Shown here: piece by piece, positions 34,459-43,773 of the stretch
Numbering within the stretch: position 1 is the first letter of the stretch
Layout of the letters: each line of letters begins with the position of its first letter
Source: Phycisphaerae bacterium
Lineage (GTDB): Bacteria; Planctomycetota; Phycisphaerae; Phycisphaerales; SM1A02
Direction: 5' to 3'
NCBI GenBank assembly: GCA_002709295.1
Contig: PAQL01000028.1
Coordinates: forward strand, 57,734-121,733
DNA: 64,000 nt
Made by a program: the position numbers and the translations under genes
The notes under the pieces: generated by a model
What the model was told of the DNA's origin: nothing
The model's database searches: none
Seen by the model: the letters and a program-made list of their open reading frames with translations, nothing else

Positions 34459-37331
34459 AGGGCATCCTCGCGATCACCAGACGGGATCTCGCCTCCATGT
34501 TCCTCGTCCCCACCGGGTGGATCGTCCTCGCCGCGTGGGGTCTGGTCGCGACCCTCGTCTTCATGCTGCTGACCTTTCAGGAAGGGCAGCCGGCGACGCT
34601 TCGGGCCGTGGTCTCGGTCGCCGGATGGGCGTTGTTGATCGTCGCTCCGGCGGTCTCGATGCGAAGCTTCGCGGAGGAGGCGAGACTCGGCACCCTCGAG
34701 GTGCTCCTGACTTCGCCGCTCTCCGCCCTCGAGCTGGTGATCGGGAAACTGATCGCCGGCATGCTGGTGCTGGTCGTCATGGCGGTGCCGATCCTGGTGC
34801 TCGCGATCGTGACCGAGTTCCACGGGGATCCCGACCCCGGCGAGCTGGCCTGCGGCCTGTTCGGCCTCTTCCTCTACGGAAGCGGACTGATCTCCATCGG
34901 CATCCTCGTGTCGACGAGGACCTCGAGCCAGGTGGTCGCCTACCTGGTGACCTTCTTCGCCTGGTTCATCCTCGTGCTGGTCGCCAAGGGACTTCCCGCC
35001 CTGCTTCCCGAGCTGGTTCCCTACGGACTCATGTCCACGGATGATCTGGTGTCCTGGGTGGACGGGCTTCGGTCCCTCGATCCGATGCTTCGGCTGGACG
35101 AGTTCGCGATCGGTCTCCTGGACTCCTCCAACATCGTGTTCTTCCTGGTGATCGTCGGCCTCTTCACGATTCTCGCCACGATCTCGCTGGCCTCGCCGCT
35201 CCGGCCCCGACCCTCGGGCGGAGGTCGGGCGTCGCAGGGGATCTCCACGACGCTGGGTGTCGTCGCGCTCGCAGCCGTCGGAGTCGCGACGGTGCTCGCG
35301 GCCGCGTCGCCGATGATCCGGTACCAGGCGGATCTCACCAAGACCCGGGCCTATTCACTGCGACCGGCCACGATCGAGTTGCTGGAGTCCCTGGAGCCCG
35401 GCTGGAGCGTGCGGATGTTCGTCGCCCGCGACGATGCGGATCCGGTGACCATGCGTCTGGTCGACGAGGTCGTCGAGCGGATGGATTCGGTCACCCCGGC
35501 CCTGTCGGCGGAGAGGATCGATCCGGTCGATCCCCGGTCGGTCGGGCGATACGACGCGGTGCTCGAGGAATACGTCGCTCGGGATCGGGAGACGATCGAG
35601 GCGTGGGAGATCGAGATCGACCGTGGCCTCGCCGCCTTCGAGGATCTCCGGACGCTGGCCCGCGATCTGGGGCCGGAGACCGCGACGCTGCTCGCGGGGC
35701 TTCCCCCCGAACTCCCGGTCCGTGAATCGATCGAGCGAATCGTGCTGGTGATGGGCACGATCGCGGAGGAGGGAGACGCCTTCACCGGGTTCATCGAGGA
35801 CAACCTCCGCAGCACGGCGGAGCGACCCCTGCCGGCATGGCGACTCGCCCGCGCGAGCGTCGCGGCCAACAACGCCGGGCAGGCCGGGGAACTGGAACGG
35901 CTGGTGGACGTCATGAGGTCCTGGTCCATCGATCCCGGTCTGCCTCGATCGCTCCGGGACTGGTCCACCGCGGAGCTTCCCGGCGTGGAGAGGGTGGCGA
36001 GCGGACTCCGGACCACCGCGGCATCCCTGGAACTGCTCGAGAAGAACCGGCCGCTTCCGATCGCGGTCATCGCGGAGTCCGTCGCCGAAGGGGATGTCGC
36101 GATCGTCGACGGTCCCCGCGGTTCGATCGTGATTCCGGCGTGGCAGCTCTTTCCCTCGGAGGCGGTGCGGGAGGCAGGAGACGGAGTGGTGGTGGGTTTC
36201 GACCGTCGATTCCAGGGCGAGGAGACCCTCGCCTCGGCGATACGGGCGCTCCGGATCGGGACCATGCCCCGGGTGGTGATCGTGCATCCCGAGTCCCGGA
36301 CCATGCTTCGTCCGACCGAGGACGGCCTGGATTACTCGGGCATGGTGGATGCGCTGCGACGCGCCCGCTACGAGGTGATCGAATGGATCCCGGGTCGCAC
36401 CTCGCGACCGGTCGAGGACCTCGATCGCGCCACGGTCTGGATGGTCATGCCGGCCCTGCAGCGACAGGGACTGGAATACTCGGATGCCGAGAAGGCGGTG
36501 ATCGAGGCGACCGCCGCGCTGGTCGAGGAGGGGCGGCCGGTCCTTCTCACGGTCGCGCGAAGTCTGATGCCCATGGTCGGTCAGGCCGATCCCTGGGCCA
36601 CCGTCGCCTCGAGTGCGGGACTTCGAGCCGAGACCGCGGAGGTGGTGTTCGAATGGGCACCGGATCTGGCCGTGAACGATCCCCAGGGCACCCGGGTCCG
36701 GGTCTGGCAGGAGATCGACGGGCCCCCGCGCAGCCTGCGGATCGACGGTCCGGCGGCATCGGTCGCGGAGGCGTTGCGCGGCAAGCGGTTCCTCGTCACC
36801 CATGCGAACCCGATCACGATCGACGAGGCGGTGGTGGACAGGACCACGGTGCTGGCCGCGGTGGATTCCGGTCCGCTCCGCTGGATCGAGTCCGACTGGC
36901 GGGGTGACGGAGTTCGAATCGAGGGACCGCCGACCGAGGGTTCGGACGAGACCGCCCGCATGCTCGAGGCCCCGGTGCCGATCGCGGTGGCGGTCGATGG
37001 GGATGAGCGTGCGGGACTCGGTCGACTGATCCTCGTCGGTTCGGGCGGGTGGGCGCTGTCGGCATTCGTGAACGACGCCGGGAACCTCGGTGATCAGCGG
37101 CTCATCCTCGCGAATCCGGGAAATCGTGAACTCGCCCTCAGTGCGGTGGCCTGGCTCGCGGGACTCGACGAACTCGTCGCGACCGGCGCCTCGGGACGCG
37201 AGGTCGCGAGGTTCGAGGGGGTGGATGCGGGAACCCGACGACTCTTCGGCGTGCTCCTCCCGCTGCTGCTCGGGGTGGGCCCCCTTGTGGTCGGTGCGGG
37301 ACTCTGGAGCTGGCGGAGGTCGGTTCGATGA
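34455..37331 (+). CDS. Fused ABC-2 permease (GldF-like) and GldG-like ABC-associated protein
   Basis: 958 residues. Residues 1-240 form an ABC-2 permease of about six membrane segments (R-R-D-L-A-S-M-F near the start, S-M-R-S-F-A-E-E-A-R-L-G-T-L-E-V-L-L-T-S-P). A further membrane segment near 265-290 leads into the GldG-like extracytoplasmic domain (A-Y-S-L-R-P-A-T-I-E-L-L), about 300-900, and a last membrane helix near 925-950 ends in a basic tail. In Flavobacterium, gldF and gldG are separate gliding and type IX secretion genes; in many other phyla fused versions occur with no gliding. It overlaps both neighbours by 4 nt. The substrate is unknown. Confidence 0.88.
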   Translation: MKGILAITRRDLASMFLVPTGWIVLAAWGLVATLVFMLLTFQEGQPATLRAVVSVAGWALLIVAPAVSMRSFAEEARLGTLEVLLTSPLSALELVIGKLIAGMLVLVVMAVPILVLAIVTEFHGDPDPGELACGLFGLFLYGSGLISIGILVSTRTSSQVVAYLVTFFAWFILVLVAKGLPALLPELVPYGLMSTDDLVSWVDGLRSLDPMLRLDEFAIGLLDSSNIVFFLVIVGLFTILATISLASPLRPRPSGGGRASQGISTTLGVVALAAVGVATVLAAASPMIRYQADLTKTRAYSLRPATIELLESLEPGWSVRMFVARDDADPVTMRLVDEVVERMDSVTPALSAERIDPVDPRSVGRYDAVLEEYVARDRETIEAWEIEIDRGLAAFEDLRTLARDLGPETATLLAGLPPELPVRESIERIVLVMGTIAEEGDAFTGFIEDNLRSTAERPLPAWRLARASVAANNAGQAGELERLVDVMRSWSIDPGLPRSLRDWSTAELPGVERVASGLRTTAASLELLEKNRPLPIAVIAESVAEGDVAIVDGPRGSIVIPAWQLFPSEAVREAGDGVVVGFDRRFQGEETLASAIRALRIGTMPRVVIVHPESRTMLRPTEDGLDYSGMVDALRRARYEVIEWIPGRTSRPVEDLDRATVWMVMPALQRQGLEYSDAEKAVIEATAALVEEGRPVLLTVARSLMPMVGQADPWATVASSAGLRAETAEVVFEWAPDLAVNDPQGTRVRVWQEIDGPPRSLRIDGPAASVAEALRGKRFLVTHANPITIDEAVVDRTTVLAAVDSGPLRWIESDWRGDGVRIEGPPTEGSDETARMLEAPVPIAVAVDGDERAGLGRLILVGSGGWALSAFVNDAGNLGDQRLILANPGNRELALSAVAWLAGLDELVATGASGREVARFEGVDAGTRRLFGVLLPLLLGVGPLVVGAGLWSWRRSVR

Positions 37332-38662
37332 CGTGGCGGCACACCTTCATCGCATGGATCGTGGCGATCCTGGTCTCGGCCCTCGCATGGTCGCTGTGGG
37401 GTGGAGTCTCCGAGGTCGAGCGGACCTCGATCTCGCGCCGGGTGCACGACGTCGCCATCCCCGTCGACGACGTCGACCGGATCGTGGTGAGGCGGTCGGC
37501 CGGGCTCGGGGATGAGGAGAACGTGGACCTGGTCTTCGAACGCACCGACCGGGGGTGGCGACAGGTCGAACCCTTCGAAGTGACGGCCGATGGATTCCAG
37601 ATCAGAAGGCTCATCCTCGCGGCCGCGGATCTGGAGGCGACGCGTCGATCACCGCTGAAGGATCTCGCGGAGGCCGGGGGGCTGGAACGCATCGGACTCG
37701 GTGCCGATCCCGACGGCGTCACCCTGGAATGGCCGGAGGGCGCCACCCGGATCGAACTCGGCGCGCGGACCGTGGCCGGAAGGGCCTGGGTCCGCATCGC
37801 CGGCGCCGACGAGGTGATGGTGGTCGACGACGATCTTCACGATCGTGCGATCGACGATGATCCGCGGAACTGGCGTTCCCGTCGGATCTTCCCCGCCGAG
37901 AACGAGATCACGGCCATCGAGATCATGAACGGCGAGGCCACGACCCGCCTTGAACGGGACGGACGTCTCTGGGCGATGACTTCGCCCATCGAGACCCGGG
38001 CCGATCCGATGGCGGTCGATCGACTGATCGGTATCTACGGCCGGGTGGATCACGATGGATTCGTCAGCGATCGCGTCGATGACCTCGCCGACTACGGGTT
38101 CGATCCGCCCGCGGCGACCCTGGAGCTGGTTCGCGACGATGACGCGCGGGAGCGGGTCCTCATCGGGGGGCCGTCGGGGATCGTCGGACGGGGTCGCTTC
38201 GCGATGATCGACGGCGTCCCCACCGTGTTCAGGCTCGACGAGGCGACGCTTGCGGGAATGATCCCCGCGATCGGATCGCTCATCGAACCGACGGGCACCG
38301 GCGTCTCTCCCGCGGATGTGAAGTCCGTGGTGATCGATTCCGGTGCCGGCAGCCTTCGGCTGGAGCGCGATCTCGATCGCTGGACCGCGGGCGTGGACGG
38401 CGGGCCGGCGGAGCCGATCGACACCGAGTCCGTGCAGGGGCTGCTCGATCTTCTCTCGCAGACCCGTTCGACCGATCTCCAGGTCCAGGCGTTTCCATCG
38501 AGCCTCGAGGTCGCCACGGTCGTCCTGCATGGATTCGACGGTCGGCCGCTCGATGCCATCCGGATCGCGAGGGAACCCGATCAGGGCCGGTGGGCCCTCG
38601 AGAACGGAGACGGGGTGCTGCGGCTCTTCCCCTCGGGCACGAAGATCCCCCTGCTGCCCTGA
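37328..38662 (+). CDS. DUF4340-like membrane-anchored protein
   Basis: 444 residues. One N-terminal membrane anchor (W-I-V-A-I-L-V-S-A-L-A-W) and a long periplasmic part made of repeated beta units (for example L-E-R-D-G-R-L-W-A-M-T-S-P-I-E-T-R-A-D). DUF4340 proteins are regularly encoded directly after GldG-like genes, and this ATG overlaps the GldFG stop by 4 nt. With the two preceding genes it forms a three-gene export-type operon. Biochemical role unknown. Confidence 0.83.
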   Translation: MTWRHTFIAWIVAILVSALAWSLWGGVSEVERTSISRRVHDVAIPVDDVDRIVVRRSAGLGDEENVDLVFERTDRGWRQVEPFEVTADGFQIRRLILAAADLEATRRSPLKDLAEAGGLERIGLGADPDGVTLEWPEGATRIELGARTVAGRAWVRIAGADEVMVVDDDLHDRAIDDDPRNWRSRRIFPAENEITAIEIMNGEATTRLERDGRLWAMTSPIETRADPMAVDRLIGIYGRVDHDGFVSDRVDDLADYGFDPPAATLELVRDDDARERVLIGGPSGIVGRGRFAMIDGVPTVFRLDEATLAGMIPAIGSLIEPTGTGVSPADVKSVVIDSGAGSLRLERDLDRWTAGVDGGPAEPIDTESVQGLLDLLSQTRSTDLQVQAFPSSLEVATVVLHGFDGRPLDAIRIAREPDQGRWALENGDGVLRLFPSGTKIPLLP

Positions 38663-38675
38663 TCGCGGCCCGGCG

Positions 38676-39809
38676 TCACGCCCGGCGGTGCCACCAGGCG
38701 ACACGGTCCTCTCCGCGGAGACCGTTCCAGATCATCTCCAGATCGCCTCCCTCGAGGAGATCGCGCGGCCGAGGCTCGGTTCCGGTCGACGGATCGAACC
38801 GTCGCGGCGCCGTGAAGACAAGGGCCGCGTCCACGAGTCGGTGTCGGAAGAGCGAACGCAGGAGACCCGGTCCGGCCTCGGTCATCACGGTGCCGACCGC
38901 GAAGTCGTCGGAGAGGATCTCGAGCAGGGCATGCCAGCACGCCGCGGGGATCCGCTCGAAGGATGCCCGCGGTTCGAGCATCGTGTCCATCTCGATCACG
39001 ATCGGTTCGGCACCACGCCCGCGCAGCGCCTCGAGTCGTTCGGGATGGCGTTCCGCGGCCGACTCGCTCGTGGCGAGGATTACCCGGCCCTCGCCCTCGC
39101 CGAGAATCCGGCTTCCCACCGGCAGCTGCAGGGCGGGATCGACCACCACCCGATGCGGAATGCGTCGGGGCCGGGAGCATCGGGCATCGAGTCGGGGGTC
39201 GTCGGCCAGCACCGTGCCGATGCCGGTCAGGATCGCATCGACCCGGCCTCGTTCCCGATGCACGAGGGCCTGGGACCTCGGTCCGGAGATGATCCTCGAG
39301 GTCCCCTCCGGTGCGATCAGGTCTCCGTCGATCGTCTCGGCCCACTTCGCGACGACCCACGGGCGGCCGGTGGCGAGTCGATGTCGGAAGGGGTCGTGCA
39401 GACGCCGGACCTCCTCGAGGTCGTCGACGATGTCCACGCGGATGCCCGCCTCGCGGAGTCGATCGATGCCGCCGGTCGCGATCGGGTTGGGATCGACCAT
39501 GCCGATGACGACCCGGGCGAGGCCGGCTCGGATGACGGCATCGACGCAGGGTGGCGTCCGACCATGATGATTGCACGGCTCGAGGGTCACCCAGGCCGTT
39601 CCGCCCCGGGCCGATGTCCCCGCGGCGGCGAGAGCCATGACCTCGGCGTGCGGACCGCCGAAGCGGGAGGTGCGACCTTCACCGACCCGATGACCCTCGG
39701 CGTCCTCGATGATGCAGCCGACGGTGGGATTGGGTTCCGCGGCACCGTGGGCGCGACACGCGATCGCGGCCGCGGCCCGAAGCATGGTCCGGTCGTGGGA
39801 GTCGGTCAT
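38676..39809 (-). CDS. ribD: Bifunctional diaminohydroxyphosphoribosylaminopyrimidine deaminase / 5-amino-6-(5-phosphoribosylamino)uracil reductase
   Basis: 377 residues from ATG 39809, which overlaps the stop of the upstream phosphatase gene by 4 nt. The deaminase zinc site is H54-A-E56 with P78-C79 and C88 (H-A-E-V-M-A-L, E-P-C-N-H-H-G-R-T-P-P-C), preceded by P-N-P-T-V-G-C. The reductase domain starts at about 150 with V-A-K-W-A-E-T-I-D-G-D and has G-I-G-T-V-L-A-D-D-P-R-L. It carries out steps two and three of riboflavin synthesis. No ribE, ribA or ribH gene is adjacent. Convergent with the DUF4340 gene. Confidence 0.95.
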   Translation of the reverse strand: MTDSHDRTMLRAAAAIACRAHGAAEPNPTVGCIIEDAEGHRVGEGRTSRFGGPHAEVMALAAAGTSARGGTAWVTLEPCNHHGRTPPCVDAVIRAGLARVVIGMVDPNPIATGGIDRLREAGIRVDIVDDLEEVRRLHDPFRHRLATGRPWVVAKWAETIDGDLIAPEGTSRIISGPRSQALVHRERGRVDAILTGIGTVLADDPRLDARCSRPRRIPHRVVVDPALQLPVGSRILGEGEGRVILATSESAAERHPERLEALRGRGAEPIVIEMDTMLEPRASFERIPAACWHALLEILSDDFAVGTVMTEAGPGLLRSLFRHRLVDAALVFTAPRRFDPSTGTEPRPRDLLEGGDLEMIWNGLRGEDRVAWWHRRA

Positions 39810-41236
39810 GACTTCCCCCCGGCATCCGATCGATGGTCCGATTCCGAGATCGATTCGGTCGGATCGTCGGTGTGGGTGATGGTCGCCACCAGCACGTCGT
39901 CCTCGGGTGAACCGACCCGGTACCCGTCGACCATGGAGGTGATGAACCGCACCCATGACTTCGGCGCGGGTTTCCTCATCATCGCCTCCTCGAGGCTGTC
40001 GATCCCGAAGAGGCCGCCGCTGCGGCCCCGGACCTCGGTGACGCCGTCGGTGTAGAGCAGGACGAGTTCCCCGGTCGCGAGGGTGGTCCGGGTCTCGTTG
40101 CAGTCGAACTGCGCCGGATCAACCGCCCCGAGGAGGATGCCGTGATCGTCGAGCCGCTCGACTCCGCCGTCGCCTCGTCGCACCATCGCGGGAGGATGTC
40201 CCGCGTTGGCGGTGCGGAGGGTTCCGTCTGCTGGATCGAGTTCCGCCGCGATCGCGGTGGCGAAGATCGAGTGCTGGCTGAGGACCAGATGGGCGTATCG
40301 ATTGAGGGTGACGAGGATCGCGCCGGGACCGATGTCGGGATCCTCGGCGATGATGCGTTCGAGTTCACCCGAGAGCCGGGTGACGGTCATGGCGGCGGAG
40401 AGCCCGTGCCCGGTCACGTCGATGAGGACCACCCGGATCCCTCCCTCCGGGGTCCGCGAGGCGTGGATGTAGTCCCCGCCCAGATCCCGCATCGGCTGAA
40501 AATCGAAATCGAAGTCGAAGCCCGGCCCGCGGAGCGGCGTGGGGAACAGCGACTCGTGGATGCGTCGGGCCTGCTTGACCTCCCGGCGCATGACGCCGAA
40601 ACCTCTGGCCATCGCCGCGGAACGGAATCTCCGTCGCCAGTGCCACATCCGCAGGGCGCAGACTCCGAGTCCGGGCAGGAGGCCGAGCGGGGAGGCCACG
40701 ATCTCGATCGCAAGCAGGGGGGATTCGATCGCGGGCGAGGTGAGGATCTTCACGAGGATCCAGATGCCCAGAAGCGGGACCATCGGACGGATCGAGTCGC
40801 TCGGACTCCAGGGGAGGAACAGGCTCGAGACCAGATGCAGGAAGTAGATGGCGATGAGCCCGTCCGTGTCCAGACCCGGGATCAGCATCGTGGAGAGGTC
40901 GATCAGACCAAGGACCAGGATCATGGTGCTGGCCGACCGGATGATCTCCTCGCGGGCCTGGAGTCGCGGCGAGACCCGGAAGTAGAACCATCCGAGGACC
41001 GCGGCGGACAGCGGCATGATGGGGAGTGCGGTCAGCAGTGAAGGGTCGATGACGGATTCGGAATCGGATGGCAGCTCGCTCGCCAGCACCAGTCCCCAGC
41101 CCACGATTCCGATCAACTCGATCACGAAGAGGGTGGCGCAGAGTCGGGAGAACCGCCTCTGCAGCCAGGTCTCGAGCGTCAGTTCATATTCGCCTCTGAA
41201 CTCGTCGCTCGTCTCGATGGCCGTCTCGTTCGCCAT
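39806..41236 (-). CDS. Membrane-bound PP2C-type serine phosphatase (RsbU/SpoIIE family)
   Basis: 476 residues from ATG 41236. The first 230 residues hold about six membrane segments with a cytoplasmic basic stretch W-H-W-R-R-R-F-R. The rest is the SpoIIE/PP2C fold: G-G-D-Y-I-H (metal Asp), V-L-I-D-V-T-G-H-G-L-S-A-A and L-Y-T-D-G-V-T-E, with S-P-E-D-D-V-L at the end. Such phosphatases dephosphorylate anti-sigma antagonist proteins in partner-switching stress pathways; no antagonist or anti-sigma gene is in the window. No ribosome site precedes the ATG, and TACCCT (41245-41250, minus) lies 8 nt upstream. Co-transcribed with ribD. Confidence 0.88.
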   Translation of the reverse strand: MANETAIETSDEFRGEYELTLETWLQRRFSRLCATLFVIELIGIVGWGLVLASELPSDSESVIDPSLLTALPIMPLSAAVLGWFYFRVSPRLQAREEIIRSASTMILVLGLIDLSTMLIPGLDTDGLIAIYFLHLVSSLFLPWSPSDSIRPMVPLLGIWILVKILTSPAIESPLLAIEIVASPLGLLPGLGVCALRMWHWRRRFRSAAMARGFGVMRREVKQARRIHESLFPTPLRGPGFDFDFDFQPMRDLGGDYIHASRTPEGGIRVVLIDVTGHGLSAAMTVTRLSGELERIIAEDPDIGPGAILVTLNRYAHLVLSQHSIFATAIAAELDPADGTLRTANAGHPPAMVRRGDGGVERLDDHGILLGAVDPAQFDCNETRTTLATGELVLLYTDGVTEVRGRSGGLFGIDSLEEAMMRKPAPKSWVRFITSMVDGYRVGSPEDDVLVATITHTDDPTESISESDHRSDAGGKS

Positions 41237-41244
41237 GGAGGCAC

Positions 41245-41250
41245 AGGGTA
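41245..41250 (-). promoter_or_regulatory. Candidate -10 hexamer for a leaderless phosphatase transcript
   Basis: TACCCT on the minus strand, 8 nt before ATG 41236, with no Shine-Dalgarno in between. Confidence 0.25.
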
Positions 41251-41294
41251 GCAGTCGGATTTCAAGCCTGGAGGGAACGGACCGACCACGAGAA

Positions 41295-41324
41295 AGGGGC
41301 CGCGACCTGATGGTCGCGGCCCCT
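41295..41324 (-). terminator. Hairpin terminator downstream of fusA
   Basis: AGGGGCCGCGACC (41295-41307) and GGTCGCGGCCCCT (41312-41324) form a perfect 13-bp stem with a 4-nt loop, 18 nt after the fusA stop. On the minus strand the tail starts TTCTC. Confidence 0.8.
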
Positions 41325-41342
41325 CGTGAGGGTCGGGGGGGA

Positions 41343-43454
41343 TCAGCCTTCGGCGAGGACGGCATCCTTAAGGCTGTCAGGCATCACGCGGTACTCCGCG
41401 GGTTCCATGGAGCTGCTGGCGCGGCCCTGGGTCATGGAGCGAAGCGTCGTGGTGTAGCCGAACATCTCCGAGAGCGGGACTTCGGCGGTGATCACCCGGA
41501 CCACGCCGCGGAGCTCGGAGTCCACGATGTGGCCGCGACGACTGGAGATGTCGCCGGACACGGTGCCGAAGTACTCGTCCGGCGTGGTGACCGAGAGCTT
41601 CATGATCGGTTCGAGCAGGGCGGGCTTGGCCTTCATGACCGCCTCGCGGAACGCGAGGGAGCCGGCCTGTTCGAAGGCGACCTGGCTGGAGTCGACGTCG
41701 TGGTACGAGCCGAAGGTGAGTTCGACGTTGATGTTGATCAGCGGGTAACCGCCGAGCACGCCGCTGAGGGCTGCGTTCCGACAGCCGGTCTCGACCGACG
41801 GGATGTACTCGCGGGGGATCACGCCGCCGCTGATCTTGTCCTGGAAGACGACGCCGTTCTTGTACTTGAGCTCCTGCTCCTCGGCTTCGGCTTCGGTCAT
41901 CGGGCTGACGCTGATCACCGCGTCGCCGAACTGACCACGACCGCCGGTCTGCTTCTTGAAGAGGCCGCGGACGTCCTTGGCCTCGCTGAGGATCGTCTCG
42001 CGGTACGAGACCCGTGGCTTGCCGACGGTGACGCCGACCTTCATGTCGCGGACCAGCTTGTTCTTGATGATCTCGAGATGGAGCTCGCCCATACCCGAGA
42101 TGATCGTCTCGCCGGTCTCGTCGTTGTACTGCGACCGGAACGAGGGGTCCTCGCGGCGGATCGTCTGGAGGGCGTCGCCGAGCTTCTTCTTGTCGTCGGC
42201 GGTGTTGGGCTCGATCGACATCGAGATCACCGGCTCGGGGAAGGTCATGCGTTCGAGGATCACGGGATCGTCGGGATCGCAGACGGTGTCGCCGGTGAAG
42301 GAGTTCTTGAGGCCGATCAGGGCCACGATCTGGCCCGCGCCGACCTCGTCGAGGGCGGTCCGGTCCTTCGCGTGCATCTCGAAGATCCGGGACACGTTCT
42401 CCTTCTTGTTGTTGCCCGGGTTCAGGACCCTGCTTCCCTTGGGAAGGACGCCGGAGTAGACGCGGCAGTAGGTCAGGTCGCCGTGGGTGTCGTTGACCAC
42501 CTTGAAGACCAGGGCCGAGAAGGGGGCGTCGTTGGTGTGGGGGCGGGTGAGCTTGGTGTCGGGATCACGGGGATCCACACCTTCGATCGCCGGCACCTCG
42601 GTGGGGGTGGGCAGGTAGTCGATGACCGCGTTGATGAGTCGCTGGACGCCGATGTTCTTGAGGGCGGATCCGCAGAGCACCGGGTTGCACTCGAGGGCGA
42701 TGGTGCCCTTCCGGATCGCCGCCTTGATCTCCTCGTTGGTGACCGCGTCGGCATCCTCGAGGTACTTCTCCATCAGATCGTCGTCGAGCTCGGCGGCCTT
42801 CTCGATCATGTCGCTGCGCCACATCTCGGCGTCGTCGGCGAGGTTCTCCGGGATGTCCCGTTCCTCGACGGTCTCGCCCTTCTCTCCGAGGAAGAAGAAC
42901 GCCCGCATCTCGATGAGGTCGATGATGCCCTCGAGATCGTCGCCGCTGCCGATCGGGATCTGCAGGGCGATGGGGTTGGCCCCGAGACGCTCCTTGATGG
43001 TCTTGAAGCTGTAGTCGAAGTCGGCGCCCAGCTTGTCCATCTTGTTGACGAAGCACATCCGGGGGACGCCGTAGCGGTCGGCCTGTCGCCAGACCGTCTC
43101 GGACTGCGCTTCGACGCCCTCCTTGCCGTCGAACACCGCGACCGCGCCGTCGAGCACGCGAAGTGATCGCTCCACCTCGATGGTGAAGTCGACGTGGCCG
43201 GGGGTGTCGATCAGGTTGATCTTGTATTCGGTGTCGTCGTAGATCCAGGGGCAGGTGGTCGCCGCGGACTGGATCGTGATGCCACGCTGCTGTTCTTCCT
43301 CGAGGAAGTCCATCGTCGCGGTGCCTTCGTGCACCTCGCCGATCTTGTGGCTCTGGCCGGTGTAGTAAAGAATCCGCTCCGTGACGGTGGTCTTGCCGGC
43401 GTCGATGTGGGCGCAAACGCCGATGTTCCGGACGCGGGAGAGATCGATGGCCAT
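41343..43454 (-). CDS. fusA: Translation elongation factor G
   Basis: 703 residues from ATG 43454 with GAGG upstream; similarity starts at [12 protein letters not shown]. The G domain has A-H-I-D-A-G-K-T (15-22), the R-G-I-T-I switch I, D-T-P-G-H-V-D and N-K-M-D. Domain III-V motifs such as G-M-G-E-L-H-L-E and the C-terminal R-G-x-x-S-S-M-E are present, so it is a complete EF-G that drives ribosomal translocation. It stands alone rather than in a str operon with rpsL, rpsG and tuf. Confidence 0.97.
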   Translation of the reverse strand: MAIDLSRVRNIGVCAHIDAGKTTVTERILYYTGQSHKIGEVHEGTATMDFLEEEQQRGITIQSAATTCPWIYDDTEYKINLIDTPGHVDFTIEVERSLRVLDGAVAVFDGKEGVEAQSETVWRQADRYGVPRMCFVNKMDKLGADFDYSFKTIKERLGANPIALQIPIGSGDDLEGIIDLIEMRAFFFLGEKGETVEERDIPENLADDAEMWRSDMIEKAAELDDDLMEKYLEDADAVTNEEIKAAIRKGTIALECNPVLCGSALKNIGVQRLINAVIDYLPTPTEVPAIEGVDPRDPDTKLTRPHTNDAPFSALVFKVVNDTHGDLTYCRVYSGVLPKGSRVLNPGNNKKENVSRIFEMHAKDRTALDEVGAGQIVALIGLKNSFTGDTVCDPDDPVILERMTFPEPVISMSIEPNTADDKKKLGDALQTIRREDPSFRSQYNDETGETIISGMGELHLEIIKNKLVRDMKVGVTVGKPRVSYRETILSEAKDVRGLFKKQTGGRGQFGDAVISVSPMTEAEAEEQELKYKNGVVFQDKISGGVIPREYIPSVETGCRNAALSGVLGGYPLININVELTFGSYHDVDSSQVAFEQAGSLAFREAVMKAKPALLEPIMKLSVTTPDEYFGTVSGDISSRRGHIVDSELRGVVRVITAEVPLSEMFGYTTTLRSMTQGRASSSMEPAEYRVMPDSLKDAVLAEG

Positions 43455-43773
43455 CGCTGGGTTCCTCGGGTCTCGGGCCTGGATCCGAGCCGCAAGGCTC
43501 GAGAGGGGGACCGCGATCCGATCCAGGCCGAGATCGGGGCGGGTCTGATCCGGAAACGTTCCGGATGTCGAAGGATTTGAGATCGAAGGGGGTCGCTGGA
43601 GCGCGAGCATGGACGGCGCTGAGCCGTCGATCGTTAGCCTGGGTCTTCTTCGTCGTCGCCGGGCATGGTTCGAACTCCAGTCACGAGGATCGTCGGAATC
43701 CTCGAAGAATCGACCAGTGTAGGAGTTCAGTCGGCCGAATCAAGCTGCCGGGTTGAATCACCGTCCGATCAGA
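43455..43773. other. 319-bp intergenic region upstream of fusA
   Basis: No gene is supported here. It should contain the fusA promoter and leader. A 7-bp inverted repeat (CGAGGAT 43684-43690 with ATCCTCG 43698-43704) may end transcription of the RNase HII-like gene, which stops at 43774. A GGTTCGAACTCC string near 43667 looks like a tRNA T-arm, but no acceptor stem can be formed around it. Confidence 0.45.

Noticed and set aside
37328-38662. Treating the GldA/GldFG/DUF4340 unit as gliding motility genes
   Set aside because: The families occur widely without gliding, and no gldJ, gldK, gldL, gldM or spr genes are in the window.
43650-43710. tRNA-like sequence in the fusA upstream region
   Set aside because: GGTTCGAACTCC resembles a T-arm, but the flanking 5-bp T-stem does not pair and no acceptor or anticodon stem can be built.
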